A DNA stretch of 64,000 bases, from positions 1 to 64,000 of the forward strand of contig NZ_FQZI01000007.1 in assembly GCF_900142035.1 (NCBI RefSeq), written 5' to 3'. Both the position numbers and the translations under genes were made by a program. Below are positions 53,174-61,850 of this stretch, one piece after another. Under the pieces are notes generated by a model. The model searched no databases and was not told where the DNA came from. It worked only from the letters and a program-made list of their open reading frames with translations. How positions within the stretch are numbered: position 1 is the first letter of the stretch; each line of letters begins with the position of its first letter. The DNA comes from Flavobacterium terrae. Its GTDB lineage: Bacteria > Bacteroidota > Bacteroidia > Flavobacteriales > Flavobacteriaceae.

Positions 53174-55600
53174 TTACTTTATTTCGTTTTGTAAACTGTT
53201 TAATGCCTCGAATGAGTAATTGTCTTTGGCTTGTATGTAGGCAATTTTAGGTGTTATTTCTGCTCCCAGTTTTCGTTTTTCGAATGTGGCCGAAAAGCCA
53301 AAATCTATTTTTGAAATGCCTAAAATATTGGCTCTCTTAATAATCTGAAACAATAACTGACGGTACAAATTCAATTCCTGAACATAGTTGTAATTCATAC
53401 CAATTAGCGTTGGAACGTAAGTTCTGTTTAAATTTTTATACCCGAATACCACACCCACCATTTCAGGTTCTATGGATTCCTTTCCTTTTAAGTATAGTAT
53501 TATATATTCCCATGAAGCATATTCGCTCATTTTCCTGAATACACTTAATGGATAAGTGAAAGTATTTATAGCAAAATTATTCTCTTTTACGTTCGTATAT
53601 AGCTTGTATGCTTTTTCTAATTCTAAATCTGACAGACTACTTTTAACCTGAATATCAAAGCAGGATTCAAAAGGATGAACTTCTTTATTAAAATGTTTTC
53701 TGGAACGAGGTGACAGCTTCTTAGTAAAATCTTCAATCGTTGACCAAGTGTTGTTGGTTACTGTGCAAGCTTCCGGCATATCTACTTTTACAAAGCCTTG
53801 ATTGTGTAGCACACCATTCCAATTATTATTCGTTTCAAAATCCCTAAATACCAGCATATCCGCATTTATATCATGGTATAACTCATCAACTTTTGAAAGC
53901 AATAATTTGATTGCTTCACTTTTTAAATGATGCTGACTATTACAGTAATAATGCTTTCCTTCAGTAAATAACGATCCCATGCTCAGTACTTTTGAAGTAT
54001 GGTACATCGGATTTGATTTTCGTTTTTCCTCCAACTGTTTTGAAACGGATTCCGGTAACAACATATCATCCTTCCATAGTGCGCAAGTAAAGAAAGTAAC
54101 GAGGATTGGTGTACTATCGGTATCTTTTATAATGCAGTAATAAAAGTCCCAGTTGTCCTGTGGATTCGGATTGTTCTTGAAAGTTTCTTCTAAATAACAG
54201 ATTCCTTCCCAATCGAAAACACTTTGGCCTCCCAGTGAACTATTCCAAAAATATTTATCTATGTTGTGAATTGATGTTTCAAACTGAAATTTCAACAAAC
54301 CGGAATTGGTACTTTCCTTTTTGAGTTTAGGATATGATTTTTCAAGTCGAAAACTTCTTTGGATTTTTTCCAGACTATTATCGGTTTCTTCCAAAGCTTT
54401 TGGAAAATGAAATTGCAATGCATCTGCAAGAGCTTTAATATCTTCTTTCTGATTGTGTCGTGATATCGTTATGCGAATACCAGTGTTCTTAACCGGAACG
54501 GCTGGATACAATCCCGGATTCACAAAAAAGCCTTCTTTGAAAAGCTTTTGAGTAAGATTATAAGCTGTGGCCGGCATGCCCGTTCCTATAAAGAAAACAG
54601 GGGAATCATTCTTCACGATTAGCGGCACATTTGATTCTTCTAATAATGAATTGAAGTATGTTATTCTTTCTGTTAATTCATCTTGCAATACTGTGATTTC
54701 GGGTGATAAATGAATATCGGCAGAGCTAGAAGCTGCGGCTAGTGAAGCGGGTTCCAATTGTGCGGAAAATGTTAGTGGTCCTCCAAAGTTTTTGATTTTC
54801 TCTCTTAACTTTCCATCTGAGCAAATTAACATTGCTCCGCTTGCTCCGAATGTTTTACTTAAAGTTGAAACAATTAAAACATTGTTTGGTAATTGATTAA
54901 ATGAGTCAAAAACATAGCCTGTCCCATTTTTCCCTTTCCAACTCATGCCGTGAACATCATCAAAATATAAATGTAGCTGAGTGTATTTTTGTGTAAGCAT
55001 TATCAATTCAGGGATTGGTGCAAAATCGCCAAACATTGAATATACACCATCGGCCATATACCATATTTTTCCGTTTCTGTTGCTTAGCTCTTTTATTTTG
55101 TCTTCTAACATATTAAGGTTGTTATGACGAACCATTTCTACGGGAATCCCTCTTAGTTTGAGTTGTTGACAAGCGTTTTGTACACTCCAATGTACCTGAT
55201 GGTCTAAGATAACAGCATCTTCGTCACGAACTACTGTTGGGATAACCGCCAAATGTCCTAGTGTACTGTTTTTAGTAATTACAGGCGTTATACCATACAT
55301 CCTTTCAATTTTAGCTTCCAATTCGGCATACAATGGATTTGAAATGTATGTTTTGGAAAGCGGGAACTGGGTACCGAATTTTCGAATAGCGTTTATTGCC
55401 GCCTGCTTAATTCTTTCATCCTGCTCTAAACCGAGGTAACCGGTAGTTCCGAAATGATACATTTGCTTTCCTTGTATTTGCAATGTTCTACCGTTAAAAA
55501 AGGAATCTTCGGCATACAAATGAAGTACTCCTTCATTTTTTGCTCCCGAAATGACACTATTTACGGTGTCGATAAAGTTGTTGTGTTTAATTTTAGCCAT
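53174..55600 (-). CDS. Bifunctional PLP-dependent aminotransferase-fold acyltransferase / GNAT-like protein
   Basis: The 808-residue cytoplasmic protein has an N-terminal alpha-oxoamine synthase-type domain (about 35-395). It has YFDDVHGMSWKGKNG with the PLP-ring Asp-His pair, and STLSKTFGASG with the Schiff-base Lys249. Related enzymes condense an amino acid with an acyl-CoA or acyl-ACP. The C-terminal half (about 420-808) resembles FemAB/GNAT-type N-acyltransferases (LYTNVKENNFAINTFTYPLS, ILGISKIDFGF). Together they could build an N-acylated long-chain base or similar lipid, which is inference. It precedes rteC in one operon and is divergent from a STAS-AraC operon. Confidence 0.85.
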   Translation of the reverse strand: MAKIKHNNFIDTVNSVISGAKNEGVLHLYAEDSFFNGRTLQIQGKQMYHFGTTGYLGLEQDERIKQAAINAIRKFGTQFPLSKTYISNPLYAELEAKIERMYGITPVITKNSTLGHLAVIPTVVRDEDAVILDHQVHWSVQNACQQLKLRGIPVEMVRHNNLNMLEDKIKELSNRNGKIWYMADGVYSMFGDFAPIPELIMLTQKYTQLHLYFDDVHGMSWKGKNGTGYVFDSFNQLPNNVLIVSTLSKTFGASGAMLICSDGKLREKIKNFGGPLTFSAQLEPASLAAASSSADIHLSPEITVLQDELTERITYFNSLLEESNVPLIVKNDSPVFFIGTGMPATAYNLTQKLFKEGFFVNPGLYPAVPVKNTGIRITISRHNQKEDIKALADALQFHFPKALEETDNSLEKIQRSFRLEKSYPKLKKESTNSGLLKFQFETSIHNIDKYFWNSSLGGQSVFDWEGICYLEETFKNNPNPQDNWDFYYCIIKDTDSTPILVTFFTCALWKDDMLLPESVSKQLEEKRKSNPMYHTSKVLSMGSLFTEGKHYYCNSQHHLKSEAIKLLLSKVDELYHDINADMLVFRDFETNNNWNGVLHNQGFVKVDMPEACTVTNNTWSTIEDFTKKLSPRSRKHFNKEVHPFESCFDIQVKSSLSDLELEKAYKLYTNVKENNFAINTFTYPLSVFRKMSEYASWEYIILYLKGKESIEPEMVGVVFGYKNLNRTYVPTLIGMNYNYVQELNLYRQLLFQIIKRANILGISKIDFGFSATFEKRKLGAEITPKIAYIQAKDNYSFEALNSLQNEIK

Positions 55601-55698
55601 TTCTGTTTTGATTAGTAGTGGGTTACGTTTGAGTTAATAAGGCGCCAAAATTGTAGATAAATTTTGGTGTGTTTTACAGCGAATTGTGCTTACTCCTA

Positions 55699-55729
55699 TT
55701 TTGACAACTCATATTCCCGAATTGACAAA
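55699..55729. promoter_or_regulatory. Candidate AraC-regulator site, copy 1
   Basis: TTTTGACAA (55699-55707) and, 17 bp from its start, CCCGAATTGACAAA (55716-55729) recur with small changes at 57150-57180. It lies in the divergent region between the PLP/GNAT and STAS-AraC operons. Confidence 0.5.
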
Positions 55730-55790
55730 CACTAATTGATTTTAGGGACAATTAGTTTGTTTTGTAGGTTTTTTAATTCAGTATTATTTT

Positions 55791-55798
55791 TATTTTTG
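55791..55798 (+). promoter_or_regulatory. Candidate -7 box of the STAS-AraC operon
   Basis: TATTTTTG fits TAnnTTTG and lies 29 bp before the ATG at 55828. The nearest TTTG is 26 bp upstream, slightly outside the usual range. Confidence 0.5.
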
Positions 55799-55827
55799 CA
55801 GCATTGTATCATTTTATTTAATACATC

Positions 55828-56211
55828 ATGAATGCAGCTCATGATTGTTACGAAAATGCGCATGCACGATTTTGCATAGCGCACGGCATTCTCTATTTTG
55901 AATATAAGCCGGAGACCGTTATTTCCTTAACTGTCGCCCGAAAAGTCGTGTCTGACCGAATCCAATTTCAAAACAAAACAACTTATCCTGTTTTATGTGA
56001 TATCAGAGGTGTAAAAGATTCGGACAAAGCCGGTAGGGATTACCTGGCTCAATTTGGTTCGGTACTTACTAAAGCTGTTGCCATTCTTGGTAATCCGCAA
56101 GTTTCTGAAACTATGGGAGATTTTTATCTAAGGATAAACAAACCCACTATTCCCACTTTATTTTTCACTGATGAAGAACAAGCGTTAGCTTTCCTGAAAT
56201 CTTATTTATAA
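55828..56211 (+). CDS. STAS/SpoIIAA-like DUF7793 family protein
   Basis: The 127-residue soluble protein has the alternating strand-helix pattern of STAS-like domains (ARFCIAHGILYFEYKPETVI, YPVLCDIRGVKDSDKAGRDY, PTLFFTDEEQALAFLKSYL). I recognise it as DUF7793-type, usually encoded next to AraC regulators in Flavobacteriia. It is the first gene of a two-gene operon, 18 bp before the AraC gene. A signal-relay partner role for the regulator is inferred. Confidence 0.75.
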   Translation: MNAAHDCYENAHARFCIAHGILYFEYKPETVISLTVARKVVSDRIQFQNKTTYPVLCDIRGVKDSDKAGRDYLAQFGSVLTKAVAILGNPQVSETMGDFYLRINKPTIPTLFFTDEEQALAFLKSYL

Positions 56212-56229
56212 TTAAATTTTAAAGCGTGT

Positions 56230-57141
56230 ATGCATAGGGAAATCAATCAGAAACGAATGCACAGTATCCGGCAAATGTTACTTGAAATGGCCAGTGGTAA
56301 TTTTAGTCAGCGGATAGTTCGAACTGAGGAAGATGATGAACTGGAATCTTTAGCAGTTCTTATCAATATGGTAGCCGAGGAAATGCAAGAAACGCTGTTT
56401 CCCAAAGGCTATATCAATACACATCATTTGCAACAAAGCCTTAACACTTTGAGTTTCATTGTTGATGAAAACTTTATTATTCACAGTACAATACCGGAAA
56501 CTTATCTCGTTTTAAATTACGATACAACTTCACTTGAAGGACTGGAATTTGTAAAAATTTTAACGGACAGTTCTTCTCAGAATTTTGACAGATTATTGCC
56601 AACCATCTTACTTAATGAAAAGGTTTCTACTCTTTCCTTGTGCTATCTTACTTCCGACCAAAAGGAAGTCTTATCATTGTTTAGTAGCATATCGAAAATA
56701 TCCAATGAAAACCGTTTTATTATTCATTCCATTCTTGCTGATTCAACAGAGAGTGATAACAACTCTGAGGATGTAAATTCCGCTTTCAGACAACCTAAAA
56801 CGAGACGGGACGATGCCCGATTAATGCAGCAGGTATATGATTATATTTTATCGAATTTAGAAAACCCACTTCCTTCTCTTAAAGAGCTTTCCAAAATTTT
56901 TGGAACCAATGAACATAAGCTAAAAGAAGCTTTTAAATATTTCTTTAATACCAGTATCTATCAGTTTTATAATGACGAACGACTAAAAAGAGTTCACTTA
57001 CTTATTGAGCAAACCAATATGCCACTAAAGAGCATTGCTTACATGAATGGTTTTAATACCTATCCCAATTTTTCTAAAGCCTTCAAGAAAAAATACGGTT
57101 ACTCACCCAACGATTTAAAGAGAGACAACGACAACCTGTAA
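56230..57141 (+). CDS. AraC family transcriptional regulator with HAMP/PAS-like N-terminus
   Basis: The 303-residue soluble protein has a HAMP-like first helix pair (RQMLLEMASGNFSQRIVRTEEDDELESL, interrupted in the middle), a PAS-like middle (about 75-180) and a C-terminal AraC domain. The second HTH of the AraC domain has the standard signature (SIAYMNGFNTYPNFSKAFKKKYGYSPND). It has no membrane helix, so it senses an internal signal or the STAS-like partner. A shared 30-bp motif upstream of its own operon and upstream of the MauE operon is the candidate binding site. Confidence 0.9.
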   Translation: MHREINQKRMHSIRQMLLEMASGNFSQRIVRTEEDDELESLAVLINMVAEEMQETLFPKGYINTHHLQQSLNTLSFIVDENFIIHSTIPETYLVLNYDTTSLEGLEFVKILTDSSSQNFDRLLPTILLNEKVSTLSLCYLTSDQKEVLSLFSSISKISNENRFIIHSILADSTESDNNSEDVNSAFRQPKTRRDDARLMQQVYDYILSNLENPLPSLKELSKIFGTNEHKLKEAFKYFFNTSIYQFYNDERLKRVHLLIEQTNMPLKSIAYMNGFNTYPNFSKAFKKKYGYSPNDLKRDNDNL

Positions 57142-57149
57142 TTTCTCCC

Positions 57150-57180
57150 TTTTGGATAAGTTGTTGTCCCGAATTGCAAA
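57150..57180. promoter_or_regulatory. Candidate AraC-regulator site, copy 2
   Basis: TTTTGGATAAG (57150-57160) and CCCGAATTGCAAA (57168-57180) align with copy 1 at 55699-55729 with one base difference in spacing. It is centred about 70 bp before the MauE start. Confidence 0.5.
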
Positions 57181-57236
57181 GCCTTTATTAATTGTATTTC
57201 AGAATTTTACATCATTAAACTAAACCAGTTAATGCT

Positions 57237-57680
57237 ATGAAACTGAATGACCCATTAAAGAAGATTTTTGTTGAGATTGTCTGTTTACTATACATACTTC
57301 TATTTGTATATGCAGCTGTTAGTAAACTTCTTGATTTTGAAAACTTTCAAGTTCAAATAGGGCAATCACCATTACTTAGTGCCTTTGCAGGCTGGGTAGC
57401 TTGGGGTGTTCCTGTCTTTGAATTACTAATCGTGTCTCTTTTGGTTGTTCCAAAATCAAGATTATTAGGTCTTATTGCCTCCTTTACCTTGATGGTTATG
57501 TTCACGGTTTATATCGTAATCATTTTGAATTTCAGCTCGTTTGTACCCTGCTCCTGCGGTGGGATACTTGAAAAAATGGGTTGGACGGAACATTTGGTAT
57601 TTAACCTTGTTTTTGTATTACTGGCAGTAACCGCTATTTTGATATTTACAAAGCAAAACCCTAAAACCGATCTATTATGA
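57237..57680 (+). CDS. MauE/DoxX-like membrane protein
   Basis: The 147-residue protein has four hydrophobic helices, with the family patterns YAAVSKLLDFENFQVQIGQS and PVFELLIVSLLVVP. A CSCGG motif near residue 103 resembles the redox cysteine pair of MauE-like proteins. MauE and DoxX/DsbB-like proteins supply or remove electrons for disulfides in exported proteins. It overlaps the next gene by 4 bp (ATGA). Together with the cysteine-containing DUF6520 peptide downstream, this suggests disulfide handling of that peptide. Confidence 0.85.
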   Translation: MKLNDPLKKIFVEIVCLLYILLFVYAAVSKLLDFENFQVQIGQSPLLSAFAGWVAWGVPVFELLIVSLLVVPKSRLLGLIASFTLMVMFTVYIVIILNFSSFVPCSCGGILEKMGWTEHLVFNLVFVLLAVTAILIFTKQNPKTDLL

Positions 57681-58732
57681 AATGGAGAAAGATATATTCC
57701 GTATTATTACTCTGCCTGTTTTTAGCAACGGGATTCGTAACCTTACTTTTTGTTTTGTCTGAAGGTATTATGCATCACCACAATACATTTGTGCGTCGTT
57801 TTCCAAAAATGTTGGCAACACCTTCTTATCAAACCGATATAAAATATAACTCTTACTATTTTGCAGGTACCGGTAATGGTAGAATTTATTTAGGAAATTC
57901 TACCACTCCTCTACAGATAATGGTTCTTGATACTCTTTTAAAAACGAGAGAATATCATACCATTACTCTTAATGATACTACCCTGCCCTTTCGTTCGGTA
58001 CAGGTTAAAGTAACTCCCCCTTACTTTTATGTTCTGGATGGTACAGTTCCTTGTATTTACAAAGGAAAAACGAAAAACTGGAAAGCATTCCTTAAGTATA
58101 AAGGAACAACTAATTTTTCTCAAGCTGAAATTATGGATTCGACAAGTATTGTATTTAGAGGACAGAGCACTGTTGGTGAAAACATAATTGGGAAATTTAA
58201 CCTTACTGATACCAATAGTATTGTTTATGGAACTGACTTACTACAAAAACAAATTGACGGTGTTTTTGATACCGATGGTGTTTTGAACTATGATTCAAAA
58301 ATGAAACAAATCGTTTATTTATACCGTTACCGAAACCAATTTATTGTAGCCGATTCTAATCTTAAACTCAAGTATAGAGGAAAAACGATAGATACCATTA
58401 GCAAAGCACAGTTAAAAATAGCGTACATCAAGAACCGACGAGAGAGAACTTTTGCCGCACCACCCCTTGTGGTGAATAAAACAAGTAGTACATCCAACAA
58501 TTTACTTTTTGTAAACTCTGCTTTGTTGGGGAAATATGAATCACTAGAAATATGGAAACATGCCAGTATTATTGATGTTTACAATATAGCTGATTCAACT
58601 TACCTATCAAGCTTTTATGTATATGACAGTAACGGTAAAAAGATGAAAAGCTTTATGGTTTATGGTAATCGATTGTTTGCCCTGATTGGTACCGAACTTG
58701 TTTCTTATGAACTGAATAAAGATTTATTATAA
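57677..58732 (+). CDS. Membrane-anchored beta-rich protein of unknown function
   Basis: The 351-residue protein has one N-terminal helix (VLLLCLFLATGFVTLLFVLS) and a long beta-rich periplasmic part with repeated strand patterns (FAGTGNGRIYLGNSTTPLQI, QIVYLYRYRNQFIVADSNLK). These suggest a beta-propeller-like fold. I do not recognise the family. Coupled translation with MauE and position before the DUF6520 gene indicate one export- or surface-related unit. Confidence 0.72.
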   Translation: MKWRKIYSVLLLCLFLATGFVTLLFVLSEGIMHHHNTFVRRFPKMLATPSYQTDIKYNSYYFAGTGNGRIYLGNSTTPLQIMVLDTLLKTREYHTITLNDTTLPFRSVQVKVTPPYFYVLDGTVPCIYKGKTKNWKAFLKYKGTTNFSQAEIMDSTSIVFRGQSTVGENIIGKFNLTDTNSIVYGTDLLQKQIDGVFDTDGVLNYDSKMKQIVYLYRYRNQFIVADSNLKLKYRGKTIDTISKAQLKIAYIKNRRERTFAAPPLVVNKTSSTSNNLLFVNSALLGKYESLEIWKHASIIDVYNIADSTYLSSFYVYDSNGKKMKSFMVYGNRLFALIGTELVSYELNKDLL

Positions 58733-58846
58733 GGTTTTAAACCAATTAAAAAATAAAACAACTTTTGAAAATATACCGGCCAGTATCAGGGGTAAGATTG
58801 AAAACCTGTAAAAAAGAGTAAATCATCACTTTTAATTTTAATTATC

Positions 58847-59122
58847 ATGAAAAGCAATTTTTTAAAAATGATTTTGCCGATGGCTGCCATTGCGGTTGCC
58901 TTGACTGGCGCATTTAGTACTAATGCCATGAATACCAAATCTAAAACAGTGGCTTTAGTACAAGGGTACCATTTCATTTCACAAAGTAATCCTTGTCAGG
59001 CTGCTGATATGTGTGAAACAAGTGGAACTTCATTTTGTCGCGTTGGCGGAGGTGTTGCCACACCACGCCTTTGGGCAAAGGATACTAATGGTAATTGTGT
59101 AATCCCGCTGTACAAACCATAA
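58847..59122 (+). CDS. DUF6520-like small secreted cysteine-containing peptide
   Basis: The 91-residue product starts MKSNFLKMILPMAAIAVALT with a signal peptide ending near STNA. The mature part of about 60 residues has four cysteines (NPCQAADMC, SFCRVG, GNCVIP) that could form two disulfides. This matches the DUF6520 family, which I know as small secreted proteins of unknown function in Bacteroidota, next to MauE genes. It lies 114 bp after the beta-rich protein gene. A strong terminator follows. It is a plausible substrate for the MauE protein, which is inference. Confidence 0.8.
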   Translation: MKSNFLKMILPMAAIAVALTGAFSTNAMNTKSKTVALVQGYHFISQSNPCQAADMCETSGTSFCRVGGGVATPRLWAKDTNGNCVIPLYKP

Positions 59123-59153
59123 TTTTTTAATACTATTAATGGTTGTGAAAATG

Positions 59154-59187
59154 CAATGCAGTCTTTAATGAGACTGCATTGTTTTTT
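59154..59187 (+). terminator. Strong Rho-independent terminator of the MauE-DUF6520 operon
   Basis: CAATGCAGTCT / AGACTGCATTG 11-bp perfect stem with a 6-base loop, followed by TTTTTT. Confidence 0.92.
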
Positions 59188-59205
59188 ACTTTATACCCTA
59201 CGGAC

Positions 59206-61848
59206 TTAATCGTAATAATTTGGAATCATCCAAGAAGAGGATTCTTTTCCTTTTAAATAATAATCGAACCAAGACTCTATCTTATTGGTTAAGTCTTCTG
59301 TATTAGTGCTTTCACTCAGCGCGTGTTCTTCACCGGGATAAACTAACATGATGCTTTTCTTTTTTAACCGGCGAAGTGCCAAATAAAACTCATAACTCTG
59401 TTTTGCGTTAATTTGTAAATCCATTTCACCAGTCCAAGTTAAAAGTGGTGTATTAACATTTGCAGCTTGAAGTACCGGTGAATTTCGTAAATATCCTTCA
59501 GTGTCTTCGAATAAGGATTTACCCATACGGAACTGATGGTATTCAAACCTCCAAAAATCGGGTTTTGAGTAATTCCAGGATACCCCAAGATAAGCACTTA
59601 CAAAATCGGATAACCCTGCTCCTGACACCGCAGTAGCGAACATATCGGTTTGTGTTATGATGAAATTTGTTTCAAAACCGCCAAAGGAATGCCCGATTAA
59701 TCCGATTTTGTCCTGAGAAACAACCCCCATATCAATTACAGCCTGTGTAGCAGCAGTTGTACAATCTGTAGCCGAAGCACCTGTATTACCTATTTCATAA
59801 ACTATATCCGGATACAATACAAAATATCCTTTTGTGGTAAAGTTTGTATGGTTCCAGCCTTCATTATTATGTAAAGACGGATTCACATATTTATGCAATT
59901 CCCTTGACTGTTTTTGATATATATGTACCACCATTGGATATTTTTTGTCCGGACTGTAATTAGCCGGATAAAAAAGAACTCCTGTTAACAGAACACCTGA
60001 AGCATTCGTATATTTTATTTGAATTGATTTACCCCAAAAATAGTTTTGCTGTTGTGGGTTACTGTTGACTACAGCCTCTTGTTTTGAGCCCTTTATACTG
60101 TTTAGTACCAAACGTGGTGGAACATCAAAATTCTCTTCAACATACATTATATCTTGCTTGTTCGCTGCCCATTGAAGCTGGCTGATTTTCATTTCTTTGT
60201 ACACTATTGGTTTTTCTCCCTGTGAGCGTTGCCAATAATAATATCCCGAAGCTACATGATCTTTCCCTGTGGCTTCCAAAAGCAATATTCCACCCGTATC
60301 AAATAACCCGGTTCTGTTGCCATCGTATTTGACTTCCGGTTTTTGAATAGCCGACTGTTCCGATATTCTGAATGTGATTTCTTTTTCTTTTCCTCTGGTT
60401 AAACGGGTACAAAAACTTCCGTCTACTGACACCTCCCATATATCGTATTTATCATACAGTAAAAGTGATTTTTCATCGGTAGTGAACCCGGGATTACCAT
60501 AAGGTATCCAATCTGTACTCATTTCAAAATCGGGTCTTGATAATTCTGCTATCCTGTTTCGAGTGATATTGGTATGCTTATCCTTTTTAATGTCGTATAT
60601 AAACCAGTCAGACTCTTTAAAATAAGTGATGTACTTCCCTTTTGGTGACATTAACACCATTTGATTAGCACCTGAGTATTTTTTCAACAACAACTTTTTT
60701 GTTCCCGTTTGTAAATCAACTCCATAAAAATCGCGGTCGGCCTCTCTTTTTTCCTGTGGTTCATAGGTTTCCTGATTTGAGACAATAACATAGGTTTGAT
60801 TTCCATTGAGCGCCACCTGCGGTAAAGCATTATCTGCTATCTGAAAAAACCGATTGCTTTTTGGATACCAAACCGTTAATTTTTCTACTTTATCCCATCC
60901 GCTAATTTGTTTTTTTAAAGGATATATTGACTTGTCTTGGGTATTCCAAACCTGCACGGCTGTTTTGACACTATCTTTTGTAATCTGCACTTTTTTTACG
61001 CCAAAAAATATCCGTTCCCCATCTTCTGATAATGATAATGGATTATAATCGCTGTCTGAAATAGTAGACTCTTCCGGAAAATCCTTCTGTGCTTTAGGAT
61101 CAAATACAAATGTTCTTTTATCCTTACTTCTGAAGGTGAACAGCTTTCCCTTGGTGTTCTGTTCCTGTAACCCCTCCAAAGGATGGTGCAAAAAACAAAA
61201 GGCTTCACCGTTACTTTGCCATGCAAAATTGTGAAAGCCAGCACCAGTTTCTACAACTACGGTGTGAGTTTGTATCTTTTTATCTATTTGTAGTACCTCA
61301 ACCGTATGCTGTTTGCCGCTATCCGTAACATAAGCTATTGCTGAATTTTGCGGATTTGGATACCATGCTTTGACGTTCTCAATACTTTTGAGTTCCTGCC
61401 CTTTCCAATCCTGTACCACTAAACTAATCTTGTTGTTTACTCCGGTTTTAAGTACTACCAAATAATTACCGTTAGCTGCAATTTTATAATCTGTTACCTC
61501 TGAAATGGTTTGCTTTTCTGCTGTTTTAAGATTTAAAATGTTTAGTGTATTATTAGCCTGCTGACAGACAAACCAACTGTCATTACTAAAATTGCCGTTT
61601 TTCCCTTTAGGAAATGACACGGTTTTTCCGTTACGGTTTTTTACAAATAAGGTATCTTCTCCCGACTCGTAGCGTAGCGCGTAGCTTACCCAATTGCCAT
61701 TAGATGAAATTTTATCGGGCTGTAACTCACTCCACAAGTGATACTCCTGAGACGTAAGGTGTTTCTTTTGTTTTACCTGCCCCATTACAGGGCAGGCAAC
61801 TACTAACAAAAACAAAAAAAATGAAAAGGGACATTGTATTGTTCTCAT
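59206..61848 (-). CDS. S9 family (prolyl oligopeptidase-like) secreted peptidase
   Basis: The 880-residue protein has an N-terminal signal (SFFLFLLVVAC), a seven-bladed propeller-like beta region (about 30-620) and a C-terminal alpha/beta hydrolase domain. The catalytic Ser721 lies in GHSFGG, the Asp in WTGEMDLQINA and the His in YPGEEHALSE. It is likely a periplasmic or outer-membrane dipeptidyl- or oligopeptidase. It starts 2 bp after the SusD stop and is thus cotranscribed with the SusC/SusD pair, suggesting that peptides imported or exported by that pair are its substrates. Confidence 0.9.
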   Translation of the reverse strand: MRTIQCPFSFFLFLLVVACPVMGQVKQKKHLTSQEYHLWSELQPDKISSNGNWVSYALRYESGEDTLFVKNRNGKTVSFPKGKNGNFSNDSWFVCQQANNTLNILNLKTAEKQTISEVTDYKIAANGNYLVVLKTGVNNKISLVVQDWKGQELKSIENVKAWYPNPQNSAIAYVTDSGKQHTVEVLQIDKKIQTHTVVVETGAGFHNFAWQSNGEAFCFLHHPLEGLQEQNTKGKLFTFRSKDKRTFVFDPKAQKDFPEESTISDSDYNPLSLSEDGERIFFGVKKVQITKDSVKTAVQVWNTQDKSIYPLKKQISGWDKVEKLTVWYPKSNRFFQIADNALPQVALNGNQTYVIVSNQETYEPQEKREADRDFYGVDLQTGTKKLLLKKYSGANQMVLMSPKGKYITYFKESDWFIYDIKKDKHTNITRNRIAELSRPDFEMSTDWIPYGNPGFTTDEKSLLLYDKYDIWEVSVDGSFCTRLTRGKEKEITFRISEQSAIQKPEVKYDGNRTGLFDTGGILLLEATGKDHVASGYYYWQRSQGEKPIVYKEMKISQLQWAANKQDIMYVEENFDVPPRLVLNSIKGSKQEAVVNSNPQQQNYFWGKSIQIKYTNASGVLLTGVLFYPANYSPDKKYPMVVHIYQKQSRELHKYVNPSLHNNEGWNHTNFTTKGYFVLYPDIVYEIGNTGASATDCTTAATQAVIDMGVVSQDKIGLIGHSFGGFETNFIITQTDMFATAVSGAGLSDFVSAYLGVSWNYSKPDFWRFEYHQFRMGKSLFEDTEGYLRNSPVLQAANVNTPLLTWTGEMDLQINAKQSYEFYLALRRLKKKSIMLVYPGEEHALSESTNTEDLTNKIESWFDYYLKGKESSSWMIPNYYD

Positions 61849-61850
61849 GA

